DNA from: Chrysaora quinquecirrha
Lineage: Eukaryota > Cnidaria > Scyphozoa > Semaeostomeae > Pelagiidae
Assembly (NCBI GenBank): GCA_014526335.1
Contig: JACTAT010000024.1
Location: 1,130,673 to 1,194,672 of the forward strand
Direction: 5' to 3'
DNA: 64,000 nucleotides
Shown here in pieces: positions 1 to 14,662 of this stretch. The stretch's first letter is position 1. Each line of letters starts with the position of its first letter. The translations under genes and the position numbers were made by a program. The notes below the pieces were generated by a model. It searched no databases, had not been told where the DNA came from, and was given only the letters and a program-made list of their open reading frames with translations.

Positions 1-3000
1 TCCACTTATCCACTTATACTCTAATCCACTTATCAACTTATCCACTTATCCACTTATCCACTTATCCACTTATCCACTTATCGACTTATCCAGCTTTCAA
101 TCATCCACTTATCCGCTTATCCACTTATCCACTTATCCACTTACCCACTTATCAACTTATCCACTTATCCAGTTATCCTCTTATCCCCTTATCCACTTAT
201 CAACTTATCCAATTATCCACTTATCCACTTATCTACTTATCCACTTATCCATTTATCCACTTATTCACTAATCCACTTTTCCACTTATCCACTTATCGAA
301 TTATCCACTTAGCTACTTATACACTTATCGAATCATCCACTTAGCCACTTATCCACTTAACCACTTATCCACTTATCCACTTATCCACGTATCCACTTAT
401 CCACTTATCCACGTATCCACTTATCCACTTATCCACTTATCAACTTATCCACTTATCTACATTTCAATTTATCCTATTATCAGCTTATTATTTCATCCAC
501 TTATTTATTTATCAACTTATTCACTTCTTCACTTATCCACTTACAAACTTATCTACTAATCCACTTATCCATTTACCCACTTATCCGTTTATCCACATGT
601 CCACTTATCAAATTTTCCACCTATCCACTTATCCACTTATCAACTTATCCACTTATCCACTTATGCACTTATCCACTTATCCACTTATCCACTTATCTAC
701 TTATCCACTTATCCACTTATCTCCTTTTCAGTTTATCCAATTATCCGGTTGCTATTTTATCCACTTATTTACATATCAACTGATTCACCTACTCACTTAT
801 CCACTTATCAACATATCAGCTTTTATTGCATCCATTTATCCTGTTATATATTTATCTACTTATCAACTCACATAATTATGCACTTATCAACTTATCAACT
901 TATCCACTTTTTCACTTATCCACTTTTCCCTTTATCAAATTATTCACTTATCCACTTATCCACTTATCTATTTATCCACTTATCCACTTATTCACTTCTT
1001 CACTTATCCACTTACATATTTATCCACTAATACACTTATCCATTTACTCATCTTCCCTTTACAGTTTTCAATTTTTTGACGTCTCCCCTTATCCACTTAT
1101 CCACTTATCAACTTGTCAGCTTATCCATTTATCCAGTTATCTTGTTATCTACTTATCCACTTATCCACTTATCCACTTATCCACTTATCCACTTATCCAC
1201 TTATCCACGTATCCAGTTACTCATTTATCCACTGATCAATCTACTCACCTTCCAAGGTATCGACATATAAACTTATTCACTTGTTAACTTATCCACTTAT
1301 CCAAGTATCCACTTATACACTTATCCACTAATCCAATTATCCACTACTCAACTTATCCACTTATCCACTTATCCACTTATCCACTTATCCACTTATCCAC
1401 TTATCCACTTATCCACTTATCAACTTATCCAAATATCCACTTATACACTTATCCATTCATCCAATTATCCACTTATCCACTTATCTACTTTTCAGTTTAT
1501 CCAATTATCCCTTATTATCTTATCAACTTATTCACTTCTTCATTTATCAACTTACAAACTTTTCTACTAATCCACTTAGCCATTTACGCACTTATCCGTT
1601 TATCCACATGTCCACTTATCAAATTTTCCACCCATCCACTTATCCACTTATCCACTTATCCACTTATCCACTTATCCACTTATCCACTTATCCACTTATC
1701 CACTTATCCACTTATCAACTTATCCACTTATCTCCTTATCAGTTTATCCACTTATCCACTTGCTATTTTATCCACTTATTTACATATCAACTGATTCACC
1801 TACTCACTTATCCACTTATCAACTTATCAGCTTTTATTGCATCCATTTATCCTGTTATATATTTATCTACTTATCAACTCATCCAATTATGCACTTATCA
1901 ACTTATCCACCTATCCATTTCTCCACTTATCTACGTATCCAGTTACTTATTCATCCACTGTTCCATCTACTCACCTTCCAAGGAATTAACATGTCAACGT
2001 ATTCACTAATCCACTTATACTCTAATCCACTTATCCACTTATCCACTTATCCACTTATCCACTTATCCACTTATCCACTTATCCACTTATCCATTTATCC
2101 ACTTATCCACTTATCCACTTATCCACTTATCCACTTATCCACTTATCCACTTTTCAGTTTATCCACTTATCCTCTTATCCACTTATCCACTTACCCACTT
2201 ATCAACTTATCCACTTATCCAGTTGTCCTCTTATCCCCTTTTTCCACTTATCCACTTATCCAGTTATCCACTTATCTACTTATCTACTTATCCACTTATC
2301 CATTTATCCACTTATTCACTAATCCACTTTTCCACTTATCAACTTATGGAATTATCCACTTAGCTACTTATACACTTATCGAATCATCCACTTAGCCACT
2401 TATCCACTTAACCACTTATCCACTTATCCACTTATCCACTTATCAACGTATCCACTTATCCACTTATCCACTTATCAACTTATCCACTTATCTACATTCA
2501 CCTATCCACTTATCCACTTACAAACTTATCTACTGATCCACTTCTCAACTTATCCATTTATCCAGTTATCTTGTTATCTACTTATCCACTTATCCACTTA
2601 TCCACTTATCCACTTATCCACTTATCCACTTATCCGTTTATCCACGTGTCCATTTATCGAATTTTCCACCTATCCACTTATCAACTTATCCACTTATCCA
2701 CTTATCCACCTATCCACTTATCCACTTATCCACTTATCCACTTATCCACTTATCCACTTATCAACTTATCCACTTATTCACTTATCCACTTATCCACTTA
2801 TCCACTTATCCGTTTATCCACATGTCCACTTATCGAATTTTCCACCTATCCACTTATCCACTTATCAACTTATCCATTTATCCACTTATGCACTTATCCA
2901 CTTATCCACTTATCCACTTATCGAATTATCCACTTATCCACGTATCCACTTATCCACTTATCCACTTATCAACTTATCCACTTATCTCCTTTTCAGTTTA

Positions 3001-3140
3001 TCCAATTATCCGCTTGCTAATATATCCACTTATTTACATATCAACTGATTCACCTACTCACTTATCCACTTATCAACTTATCAACTTATTATTGCATCCA
3101 TTTATCCTGTTATCTATTTATCCACTTATCAACTCATCCA
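1..3140 (+). repeat. Left copy of a ~6.9 kb tandem segmental duplication inside the satellite
   Basis: Sequence here recurs at 6,876-10,130. The offset is 6,875-6,876 near the left edge, about 6,893 around 1,608 and about 6,976 around 2,822, so the copies differ by small indels. Long irregular stretches are identical in both, including the rare variants around 597-1,287, which recur at 7,473-8,163. Such shared rare variants cannot arise from the simple octamer alone and show block duplication of a multi-kilobase unit. Confidence 0.85.
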
Positions 3141-6100
3141 ATTATGCACTTATTTACTTATCCCCTTATTTACTTATCACTTATCCATTTATCCACTTAT
3201 CCACTTTTCCACTTATCCACTTATCCACTTATCCACTTATCTCATTATCCACTTATCCACTTATCCACTTTCCCACTTATCCACTTATCCACTTTTCCAC
3301 TTTTTCACTTATCCACTTTTTCACTTATCTACTTATCCACTTATCCACTTATCCACTTATTTACTTATCCACTTATCCACTTATCCATTTATCCACTTAT
3401 CCATTTATACACTTATCCACATATCCACTTATCTACTTATCCACTTATCCACTTATCCACTTATCCACTTATCCACTTATCCATGTATCCACTTATCCAT
3501 TTATACACTTATCCACATATCCACATATCCACTCATCCACTTTCCCACTTATCCACTTATCCACTTATCCACTTATCCACTTTTCCACTTATCCCTTTAT
3601 CCACTTATCCACTTTTCCACTTATCCACGTATCCACTTTTCCACTTATCAATTTATCCACTTATCAATTTATACACTTATCCACATATCCACGTATCCAC
3701 TTATCCACTTACCCACTTATCCACTTATCCACTTATCCACTTATCCACTTTTCCACTTATCCATTTATCCACTTATCCACTTATCCACTTATCCACTTAT
3801 CCACTTTTCCACTTTTCCACTTATCCTCTTTTCCACTTATCCACTTATCCACTTTTCCACTTATCGACTTATCCATTTATACACTTATCCACTTATCCAC
3901 TTATCCACGTATCCAATTATCCACTTATCCACGTATCCACTTATCCACTTATCAACTTATCCACTTATCCACTTATCCACTTATCCACTTATCCGTTTAT
4001 GCACATGTCCACTTATCGAATTTTCCACCTATCCACTTATCCACTTATCAACTTATCCACTTATCCACTTATGCACTTATCCATTTAACCACTTATCCAC
4101 TTATCTACTTATCGAATTATCCACTTATCCACGCATCCTCTTATCCACTTATCCACTTATCAACTTATCCACTTATCTCCTTTTCAGTTTATCCAATTAT
4201 CCGCTTGCTATTTTATCCACTTATTTACATATCAACTGATTCACCAACTCACTTATCCACTTATCAACTTATCAGCTTTTATTACATCCATTTATCCTGT
4301 TATATATTTATCTACTTATCAACTCATCCAATTATGCACTTATCAACTTATCCACCTATCCATTTCTCCACTTATCTACGTATCCAGTTACTTATTCATC
4401 CACTGTTCCATCTACTCACCTTCCAAGGTATTAACATGTCAACTTATCCAATTATTTCTTTATCCACTTATCCACTTATCCACGTATCCAGTTACTTATT
4501 AATCTACTGTTCCATCTACTCACCCTCCAAGGTGTTAACATGTCAACGTATCCACTTATCCACTTATACTCTAATCCACTTATCCACTTATCCACTTATC
4601 CACTTAACCACTTATCCACTTATCGACTTATCCAGCTTTTCAATCATCCACTTATCCACTTATCCACTTATCCACTTATCCACTTACCCACTTATCAACT
4701 TATCCACTTATCCAGTTATCCTCTTATCCCCTTATCCACTTATCAACTTATCCAATTATCCACTTATCCAGTTATCTACTTATCCACTTATCCATTTATC
4801 CACTTATTCACTAATCCACTTATCCACTTATCGAATCATTCACTTAGCCACTTATCCACTTAACCACTTATCCACTTATCCACTTATCCACGTATCCAAT
4901 TATCCACTTATCCACGTATCCACTTATCCACTTATCAACTTATCCACTTATCCACTTATCCACTTATCCACTTATCCACTTATCCACTTATCCGTTTATC
5001 CACATGCCCACTTATCGAATTTTCACCTATCCACTTATCCACCTATCAACTTATCCACTTATCCACTTATCTACTTATCGAATTATCCACTTATCCACGT
5101 ATCCTCTTATCCACTTATCCACTTATCAACTTATCCACTTATCTCCTTTTCAGTTTATCCAATTATCCGCTTGCTATTTTATCCACTTATTTACATATCA
5201 ACTGATTCACCTACTCACTTATCCACATATCAACTTATCAACTTATTATTGCATGCATTTATCCTGTTATCTATTTATCCACTTATCAACTCATCCAATT
5301 ATGCACTTATTCACTTATCCCCTTATCCACTTATCCACTTTTCCACTTATCCACTTTTTCCCTTATCAAATTACCCACTTATCCACTTATCCACTTATCT
5401 ATTTATCCACTTATCCACTTATTCACTTCTTCACTTATCCACTTAAAATTTATCCACTAATACACTTATCCATTTACTCATCTTCCCTTTACAGTTTTCA
5501 ATTTTTTGACGTCTCCCCTTATCCACTTATCCATTTATCAACTTGTCAGCTTATCAGTTTATCCAGTTATCATGTTATCTACTTTTCCACTTATCCACTT
5601 GTCCACTTATCCACTTATCCAATTATCCACTTATCCACGTATCCAGTTACTCATTTATCCACTGATCAATCTACTCACCTTCCAAGGTATCGACAAATAA
5701 ACTTATTCACTTATTAACTTATCCACTTATCCAAGTATCCACTTATACACTTATCCACTAATCCAATTAACCACTAATCAACTTATCCACTTATCCACTT
5801 ATCCACTTATCCACTTATTCACTTATCAACTTATCCAAATATCCACTTATACACTTATCAATTCATCCAATTACCCACTTATCCACTTATCTACTTTTCA
5901 GTTTATCCAATTATCCCCTTATTTTTTCATCCACTTTTTTACTTATCAACTTATTCACTTCTTCACTTATCCACTTACAAACTTATCTACTAATCCACTT
6001 ATCTATTTACCCATCTTCCCTATACAGTTATCAATATTTTACGTCTCCCTTATCGACTTATCCACTTATCAACTTATCAGCTTATCCATTTATCCAGTTA

Positions 6101-6875
6101 TCATGTTATATACTTTTTCACTTATCCACTTATCCACATATCCACGTGTCCACTTATCAAATTTTCCACCTATCCACTTATCCACTTATCCACTTATCCA
6201 CTTATCCACCTATCCACTTATCCACTTATACACTTATCCACTTATCCACTTATCTACTTATCAACTTATCCACTTATCCATTTATCCACTTATCCACTTA
6301 TCCACTTATCCACTTATCCGTTTATCCACATGTCCATTTTTCGAATTTTCCACCTATCCACTTATCCACTTATCAACTAATCCACTTATCCACTTATGCA
6401 CTTATCCATTTATCCACTTATCCACTTATCTACTTATTGAATTATCCACTTATCCACGCATCCTCTTATCCACTTATCCACTTATCAACTTATCCACTTA
6501 TCTCCTTTTCAGTTTATCCAATTATCCGCTTGCTATTTTATCCACTTATTTACATATCAACTGATTCACCTACTCACTTATCCACTTATCAACTTATCAG
6601 CTTTCATTGCATCCATTTATCCTGTTATATATTTATCTACTTATCAACTCATACAATTATGCACTTATCAACTTATCCACCTATCCATTTCTCCACTTAT
6701 CTACGTATCCAGTTACTTATTCATCCACTGTTCCATCTACTCACCTTCCAAGGTATTAACATGTCAACTTATCCAATTATATCCTTATCCACTTATCCAC
6801 TTATCCACGTATCCAGTTACTTATTAATCCACTGTTCCATCTACTCACCTTCCAAGGTGTTAACATGTCAACGTA

Positions 6876-9800
6876 TCCACTTATCCACTTATACTCTAAT
6901 CCACTTATCAACTTATCCACTTATCCACTTATCCACTTATCCACTTATCCACTTATCGACTTATCCAGCTTTTCAATCATCCACTTATCCGCTTATCCAC
7001 TTATCCACTTATCCACTTACCCACTTATCAACTTATCCACTTATCCAGTTATCCTCTTATCCCCTTATCCACTTATCAACTTATCCAATTATCCACTTAT
7101 CCACTTATCTACTTATCCACTTATCCATTTATCCACTTATTCACTAATCCACTTTTCCACTTATCCACTTATCGAATTATCCACTTAGCTACTTATACAC
7201 TTATCGAATCATCCACTTAGCCACTTATCCACTTAACCACTTATCCACTTATCCACTTATCCACGTATCCACTTATCCACTTATCCACGTATCCACTTAT
7301 CCACTTATCCACTTATCAACTTATCCACTTATCTACATTTCAATTTATCCTATTATCAGCTTATTATTTCATCCACTTATTTATTTATCAACTTATTCAC
7401 TTCTTCACTTATCCACTTACAAACTTATCTACTAATCCACTTATCCATTTACCCACTTATCCGTTTATCCACATGTCCACTTATCAAATTTTCCACCTAT
7501 CCACTTATCCACTTATCAACTTATCCACTTATCCACTTATGCACTTATCCACTTATCCACTTATCCACTTATCTACTTATCCACTTATCCACTTATCTCC
7601 TTTTCAGTTTATCCAATTATCCGGTTGCTATTTTATCCACTTATTTACATATCAACTGATTCACCTACTCACTTATCCACTTATCAACATATCAGCTTTT
7701 ATTGCATCCATTTATCCTGTTATATATTTATCTACTTATCAACTCACATAATTATGCACTTATCAACTTATCAACTTATCCACTTTTTCACTTATCCACT
7801 TTTCCCTTTATCAAATTATTCACTTATCCACTTATCCACTTATCTATTTATCCACTTATCCACTTATTCACTTCTTCACTTATCCACTTACATATTTATC
7901 CACTAATACACTTATCCATTTACTCATCTTCCCTTTACAGTTTTCAATTTTTTGACGTCTCCCCTTATCCACTTATCCACTTATCAACTTGTCAGCTTAT
8001 CCATTTATCCAGTTATCATGTTATCTACTTTTCCATTTATCCACTTGTCCACTTATCCACTTATCAAATTATCCACTTATCCACGTATCCAGTTACTCAT
8101 TTATCCACTGATCAATCTACTCACCTTCCAAGGTATCGACATATAAACTTATTCACTTGTTAACTTATCCACTTATCCAAGTATCCACTTATACACTTAT
8201 CCACTAATCCAATTATCCACTACTCAACTTATCCACTTATCCACTTATCCACTTATCCACTTATCCACTTATCCACTTATCCACTTATCCACTTATCAAC
8301 TTATCCAAATATCCACTTATACACTTATCCATTCATCCAATTATCCACTTATCCACTTATCTACTTTTCAGTTTATCCAATTATCCCCTTATTATTTCAT
8401 CCACTTATTTACTTATCAACTTATTCACTTCTTCATTTATCAACTTACAAACTTTTCTACTAATCCACTTAGCCATTTACGCACTTATCCGTTTATCCAC
8501 ATGTCCACTTATCAAATTTTCCACCTATCCACTTATCCACTTATCAACTTATCCACTTATCCACTTATGCACTTATCCACTTATCCACTTATCTACTTAT
8601 CAACTTATCCACTTATCTCCTTTTCAGTTTATCCAATTATCCGCTTGCTATTTTATCCACTTATTTACATATCAACTGATTCACCTACTCACTTATCCAC
8701 TTATCAACTTATCAGCTTTTATTGCATCCATTTATCCTGTTATATATTTATCTACTTATCAACTCATCCAATTATGCACTTATCAACTTATCCACCTATC
8801 CATTTCTCCACTTATCTACGTATCCAGTTACTTATTCATCCACTGTTCCATCTACTCACCTTCCAAGGAATTAACATGTCAACGTATTCACTAATCCACT
8901 TATACTCTAATCCACTTATCCACTTATCCACTTATCCACTTATCCACTTATCCACTTATCCACTTATCCAGCTTCTCAATCATCCACTTATCCACTTATC
9001 CACTTATCCACTTATCCACGTATCCACTTATCCACTTTTCAGTTTATCCACTTATCCTCTTATCCACTTATCCACTTACCCACTTATCAACTTATCCACT
9101 TATCCAGTTGTCCTCTTATCCCCTTTTTCCACTTATCCACTTATCCAATTATCCACTTATCTACTTATCTACTTATCCACTTATCCATTTATCCACTTAT
9201 TCACTAATCCACTTTTCCACTTATCAACTTATGGAATTATCCACTTAGCTACTTATACACTTATCGAATCATCCACTTAGCCACTTATCCACTTAACCAC
9301 TTATCCACTTATCCACTTATCCACTTATCCACTTATCAACGTATCCACTTATCCACTTATCCACTTATCAACTTATCCACTTATCTACATTTCAATTTAT
9401 CCTATTATCCGCTTATTATTTTATCCAAATTATTTACTTATCAATTTTTTCACCTATTCACTTATCCACTTACAAACTTATCTACTGATCCACTTCTCAA
9501 CTTATCCATTTATCCACTTATCCACTTATCCGTTTATCCACGTGTCCATTTATCCACTTATCCACTTATCCACTTATCCACTTATCCACTTATCCACTTA
9601 TCCACTTATCCGTTTATCCACGTGTCCATTTATCGAATTTTCCACCTATCCACTTATCAACTTATCCACTTATCCACTTATCCACCTATCCACTTATCCA
9701 CTTATCCACTTATCCACTTATCCACTTATCCACTTATCAACTTATCCACTTATCCACTTATCCACTTATCCACTTATCCACTTATCCGTTTATCCACATG

Positions 9801-10130
9801 TCCACTTATCGAATTTTCCACCTATCCACTTATCCACTTATCAACTTATCCATTTATCCACTTATGCACTTATCCACTTATCCACTTATCCACTTATCTA
9901 CTTATCGAATTATCCACTTATCCACGTATCCACTTATCCACTTATCCACTTATCAACTTATCCACTTATCTCCTTTTCAGTTTATCCAATTATCCGCTTG
10001 CTAATATATCCACTTATTTACATATCAACTGATTCACCTACTCACTTATCCACTTATCAACTTATCAACTTATTATTGCATCCATTTATCCTGTTATCTA
10101 TTTATCCACTTATCAACTCATCCAATTATG
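6876..10130 (+). repeat. Right copy of the ~6.9 kb satellite duplication
   Basis: This is the partner of 1-3,140. Similarity fades after about 10,130, where the left copy continues into a purer octamer run and the right copy takes a different path. An unequal exchange within the array is the simplest explanation. Confidence 0.85.
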
Positions 10131-10789
10131 CACTTATTTACTTATCCCCTTATCCACTTATCCACTTTTCCACTTATCAAATTCTCCACTTATCCACTTA
10201 TCCACTTATCCACTTATCCACTTGTCCACCTATCCACTTATCCACTAATCAACTTATCCACTTATTCACTTATTCACTTATCCACGTATCAACTTATCAG
10301 CGTATTAATAGATCCATTTCTCCTGTTTTCTATTTTTCCAATTCTCCACTTATCCACTTATCCACTTCTCAACTTATCCATTTATGAACTTTTCTACTTA
10401 ACTATTTGTCCATTTATCCACTAATCCAATCACACACCTTCACTATACAGTTATCAAATTTTTGACGTCTCCCCTTAGCCACCAATCCACTTATCAACTT
10501 ATCCAACTATCCACTTATACACTTATCCACTAATCCAATTATCCACTAATCAACTTATCCACCTATCCACTTATCCACTTATCCACTTATCCACTTATCA
10601 ACTTATCCAAATATCCACTTATACACTTATCCATTCATCCAATTATCCACTTATCCACTTATCTACTTTTCAGTTTATCCAATTATCCCCTTATTATTTC
10701 ATCCACTTATTTACTTATCAACTTTTTCACTTCTTCACTTATCCACTTACAAACTTATCTACTAATCCACTTATCCATTTACCCATCTT

Positions 10790-11955
10790 CCCTAAACAGT
10801 TATCAATATTTTGACGTCTCCCCTTATCCACTTATCCACTTATCAACTTATCAGCTTATCCATTTATCCAGTTATCATGTTATATACTTTTTTACTTATC
10901 CACTTATCCACTTATCCACATATCCACGTATCCATTTATCGAATTTTCCACCTATCCATATATCCACTTATCCACTTATCCACTTATCCACTTATCCACT
11001 TATTCACTAATCCACTTATCAAGTTATCCACTTATCCACATATCCACTTATCCACGTATCCATTTATACACTTATCCACTTGTCCAATTATCCACTTATC
11101 CACTTATCTACTTTTCAGTTTTTGCAATAATCCACTTATTATTTTCTCCACTTGTTTACATCTCAATTTTTTTACCTACTCACTTATCCACTTATCAACT
11201 TATCAGCTTATTAATCATTCATTTTTCCTGTTATCTATTTATCCACTTATCAACTCACATAATTATGCACTTATCAACTTATCAACTTATCCACTTTTCC
11301 ACTTATCCACTTTTCCCCTTATCAAATTATCCACTTATCCACTTATCCACTTATCTATTTATCCACTTATCCACTTATTCACTTCTTCACTTATCCACTT
11401 ACAAATTTATCCACTATTACACTTATCCATTTACCCATCTTCCCTATACAGTTATCAATATTTTGACGTCTCCCCTTATCCACTTATCCACTTATCAACT
11501 TATCAGCTTATCCATTTATCAAGTTATCATGTTATATACTTTTTCACTTATCCACTTATCCACTTATCCACATATCCACGTATCCATTTATCGAATTTTC
11601 CACCTATCCATATATCCACTTATCCACTTATCCACTTATCCACTTATCCACTTATTCACTAATCCACTTATTAACTTATCCACTTATCCACATATCCACT
11701 TATCCACGTATCCATTTATACACTTATCCACTTGTCCAATTATCCACTTATCCACTTATCTACTTTTCAGTTTTTCCAATAATCCATTTATTATTTTCTC
11801 CACTTGTTTACATCTCAACTTTTTTACCTTCTCACTTATCCACTTATCAACTTATCAGCTTATTAATCATTCATTTTTCCTGTTATCTATTTATCCACTT
11901 ATCAACTCACATAATTATGCACTTATCAACTTATCAACTTATCCACTTTTCCACG
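10790..11955 (+). repeat. Local tandem duplication, period about 655 bp, at the right end of the octamer array
   Basis: The block beginning with the GACGTCTCCCCTTATCC-type landmark near 10,812 recurs near 11,467. The stretch containing CTCACATAATTATGCAC near 11,250 recurs near 11,906. The two copies sit next to each other and differ by a few substitutions. This is the most homogeneous higher-order repeat in the array and ends exactly at the array boundary. Confidence 0.75.
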
Positions 11956-11967
11956 GCTATCTCTAAA

Positions 11968-14290
11968 ATCAGGAACAACTGGAACATGAGGAACAAAGTA
12001 GGAACATGAGGAACAAAGTAGGAACATGAGGAACAAAGTAGGAACATGAGGAACAAGGCGGGAACAAAGTAGGAACATGAGGAACAAAGTAGGAACATGA
12101 GGAACAAGGCAGGAACAGGGCGGGAACATGAGGAACAAGGTGGGAACATGAGGAACAAGGCGGGAACATGAGGAACAAGGGGGGAACAAAGTGGGAACAT
12201 GAGGAACAAAGTAGGAACAAAGTGGGAACATGAGGAACAAAGTAGGAACATGAGGAACAAGGTGGGAACAAAGCGGGAACATGAGGAACAAAGTAGGAAC
12301 ATGAGGAACAAGGCAGGAACAAAGCGGGAACATGAGGAACAAAGTAGGAACATGAGGAACAAGGCAGGAACAAGGCGGGAACATGAGGAACAAGGCGGGA
12401 ACATGAGGAACAAGGCGGGAACAAAGTGGGAACATGAGGAACAAGGCGGGAACAAAGTGGGAACATGAGGAACAAGGCGGGAACAAAGCGGGAACATGAG
12501 GAACAAGGCGGGAACATGAGGAACAAGGCGGGAACATGAGGAACAAGGGGGGAACAAAGTGGGAACATGAGGAACAAAGTAGGAACAAAGTGGGAACATG
12601 AGGAACAAAGTAGGAACATGAGGAACAAAGTAGGAACATGAGGAACAAGGTGGGAACAGGGCGGGAACATGAGCAACAAGGTGGGAACATGAGGAACAAG
12701 GCGGGAACATGAGGAACAAGGGGGGAACAAAGTGGGAACATGAGGAACAAAGTAGGAACAAAGTGGGAACATGAGCAACAAAGTAGGAACATGAGGAACA
12801 AAGTAGGAACATGAGGAACAAGGTGGGAACAAAGCGGGAACATGAGGAACAAAGTAGGAACATGAGGAACAAGGCAGGAACAAGGCGGGAACATGAGGAA
12901 CAAGGCGGGAACATGAGGAACAAGGCGGGAACAAAGTGGGAACATGAGGAACAAGGCGGGAACAAAGTGGGAACATGAGGAACAAGGCGGGAACAAAGCG
13001 GGAACATGAGGAACAAGGCGGGAACATGAGGAACAAGGCGGGAACAAAGTGGGAACATGAGGAACAAGGCGGGAACAAAGTGGGAACATGAGGAACAAGG
13101 CGGGAACAAAGCGGGAACATGAGGAACAAGGCGGGAACATGAGGAACAAGGCGGGAACATGAGGAACAAGGGGGGAACAAAGTGGGAACATGAGGAACAA
13201 AGTAGGAACAAATTGGGAACATGAGGAACAAAGTAGGAACATGAGGAACAAAGTAGGAACATGAGGAACAAAGTAGGAACATGAGGAACAAGGCGGGAAC
13301 AAAGTAGGAACATGAGGAACAAAGTAGGAACATGAGGAACAAGGCAGGAACAGGGCGGGAACATGAGGAACAAGGTGGGAACATGAGGAACAAGGCGGGA
13401 ACATGAGGAACAAGGGGGGAACAAAGTGGGAACATGAGGAACAAAGTAGGAACAAAGTGGGAACATGAGGAACAAAGTAGGAACATGAGGAACAAAGTAG
13501 GAACATGAGGAACAAGGTGGGAACAAAGCGGGAACATGAGGAACAAAGTAGGAACATGAGGAACAAGGCAGGAACAAAGCGGGAGCATGAGGAACAAAGT
13601 AGGAACATGAGGAACAAGGCAGGAACAAGGCGGGAACATGAGGAACAAGGCGGGAACATGAGGAACAAGGCGGGAACAAAGTGGGAACATGAGGAACAAG
13701 GCGGGAACAAAGTGGGAACATGAGGAACAAGGCGGGAACAAAGCGGGAACATGAGGAACAAGGCGGGAACATGAGGAACAAGGCGGGAACATGAGGAACA
13801 AGGGGGGAACAAAGTGGGAACATGAGGAACAAAGTAGGAACAAAGTGGGAACATGAGGAACAAAGTAGGAACATGAGGAACAAAGTAGGAACATGAGGAA
13901 CAATGTGGGAACAGGGCGGGAACATGAGCAACAAGGTGGGAACATGAGGAACAAGGCGGGAACATGAGGAACAAGGGGGGAACAAAGTGGGAACATGAGG
14001 AACAAAGTAGGAACAAAGTGGGAACATGAGGAACAAAGTAGGAACATGAGGAACAAAGTAGGAACATGAGGAACAAGGTGGGAACAAAGCGGGAACATGA
14101 GGAACAAAGTAGGAACATGAGGAACAAGGCAGGAGCAAGGCGGGAACATGAGGAACAAGGCGGGAACATGAGGAACAAGGCGGGAACAAAGTGGGAACAT
14201 GAGGAACAAGGCGGGAACAAAGTGGGAACATGAGGAACAAGGCGGGAACAAAGCGGGAACATGAGGAACAAGGCGGGAACATCGGGAACA
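11968..14290 (+). repeat. GGAAC minisatellite (alternating 9-bp and 11-bp units)
   Basis: The array alternates GGAACATGA (9 bp) with GGAACAAAGTA or GGAACAAGGCG (11 bp), giving a basic period of 20 bp that sometimes loses or gains an 11-bp unit. Higher-order blocks starting GGGGGGAACAAAGTGG recur near 12,180, 12,546, 12,721, 13,170, 13,412, 13,801 and 13,977. On the minus strand every frame is open for more than 2.3 kb (VPHVPTLFLMF-like), because the unit length cycles through the frames and contains no stop. I treat those frames as artefacts. The array abuts the octamer satellite with only about 12 bp between them. Confidence 0.95.
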
Positions 14291-14662
14291 AAGTGGGAAA
14301 AGACTTAATGTTAGACTTATTACACAGGTTTCAGTGTAATAAGTATTCGCAGCACCATATTTTGTTCTTGTTGTTGTTGGAAAGCTGCTCAAACGGTCAG
14401 TGTAGCGAATTGCTGTTGTTGTTCATGGTGAATTTAAGCAGGTCTTAAAAAAGCTATTGTTCAGCTATTAGCTACTATTTGTTTTAAGTCGAACATTGGA
14501 CATTTTGCGTTGGGCGTTGAAGCGTTGACGAGCTGACCCAGAGTTGGCCTGCGTCGCGTGGCCTCGTTTCCGTTTGGCGGGAAAATAACACTCTAATATT
14601 AGATCTTTTTCTGGGAAGCTTCACGTGTCCTCATGGCCGGGTAACTTTATCAGGTCAGGCAC
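14291..14662 (+). promoter_or_regulatory. Upstream region of the kinase/MULE gene; candidate E2F-like site and E-box
   Basis: This unique sequence lies between the minisatellite and the first proposed ATG at 14,663. TTTGGCGGGAAA at 14,573-14,584 matches the E2F consensus (TTTSSCGC-type followed by A-rich). CACGTG at 14,622-14,627 is a perfect E-box, 36 bp before the ATG. A stem of 10 bp with an 8-nt loop (CTTATTACAC / GTGTAATAAG) occupies 14,316-14,343. No TATA box is evident. Promoter activity is an inference from position and motifs only. Confidence 0.35.

Larger units (their letters stand above)
1..11955 (+). repeat. Octamer satellite (CCACTTAT)n with higher-order structure
   Basis: An almost unbroken array of the 8-bp unit CCACTTAT, with point variants such as CCACGTAT, CAACTTAT, CCATTTAT and TCCTTTTCAG-type interruptions. 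Because 8 is not a multiple of 3, all three plus frames read the same 8-residue cycle (STYPLIHL) without stops, so the long open frames here are by-products and not genes. A landmark reading TATCCTGTTATnTATTTATC recurs about eleven times (near 837, 1848, 3106, 4295, 5262, 6618, 7714, 8738, 10088, 11228, 11880). This marks an irregular higher-order unit of roughly 0.65-1.36 kb. The array runs off the left edge of the window and stops abruptly near 11,955, where GGAAC-type repeat begins. Confidence 0.97.

Noticed and set aside
1..11955. TTATCCACA/TTATCCACT motifs resembling clustered bacterial DnaA boxes and thus a replication origin
   Set aside because: They are forced by the octamer repeat, and the rest of the window is clearly eukaryotic with introns and metazoan transposons.
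597..11966. Many long plus-strand open frames with STYPLIHL cycles (up to 874 codons)
   Set aside because: An 8-bp repeat without stops is open in all three plus frames. There is no start context, domain or codon pattern beyond the repeat.
1..14290. CRISPR array
   Set aside because: Units are directly adjacent short repeats without unique spacers, in animal DNA.
11926..14392. Three minus-strand open frames of about 780-807 codons
   Set aside because: All three frames are open at once over the GGAAC minisatellite, which shows they are compositional by-products.
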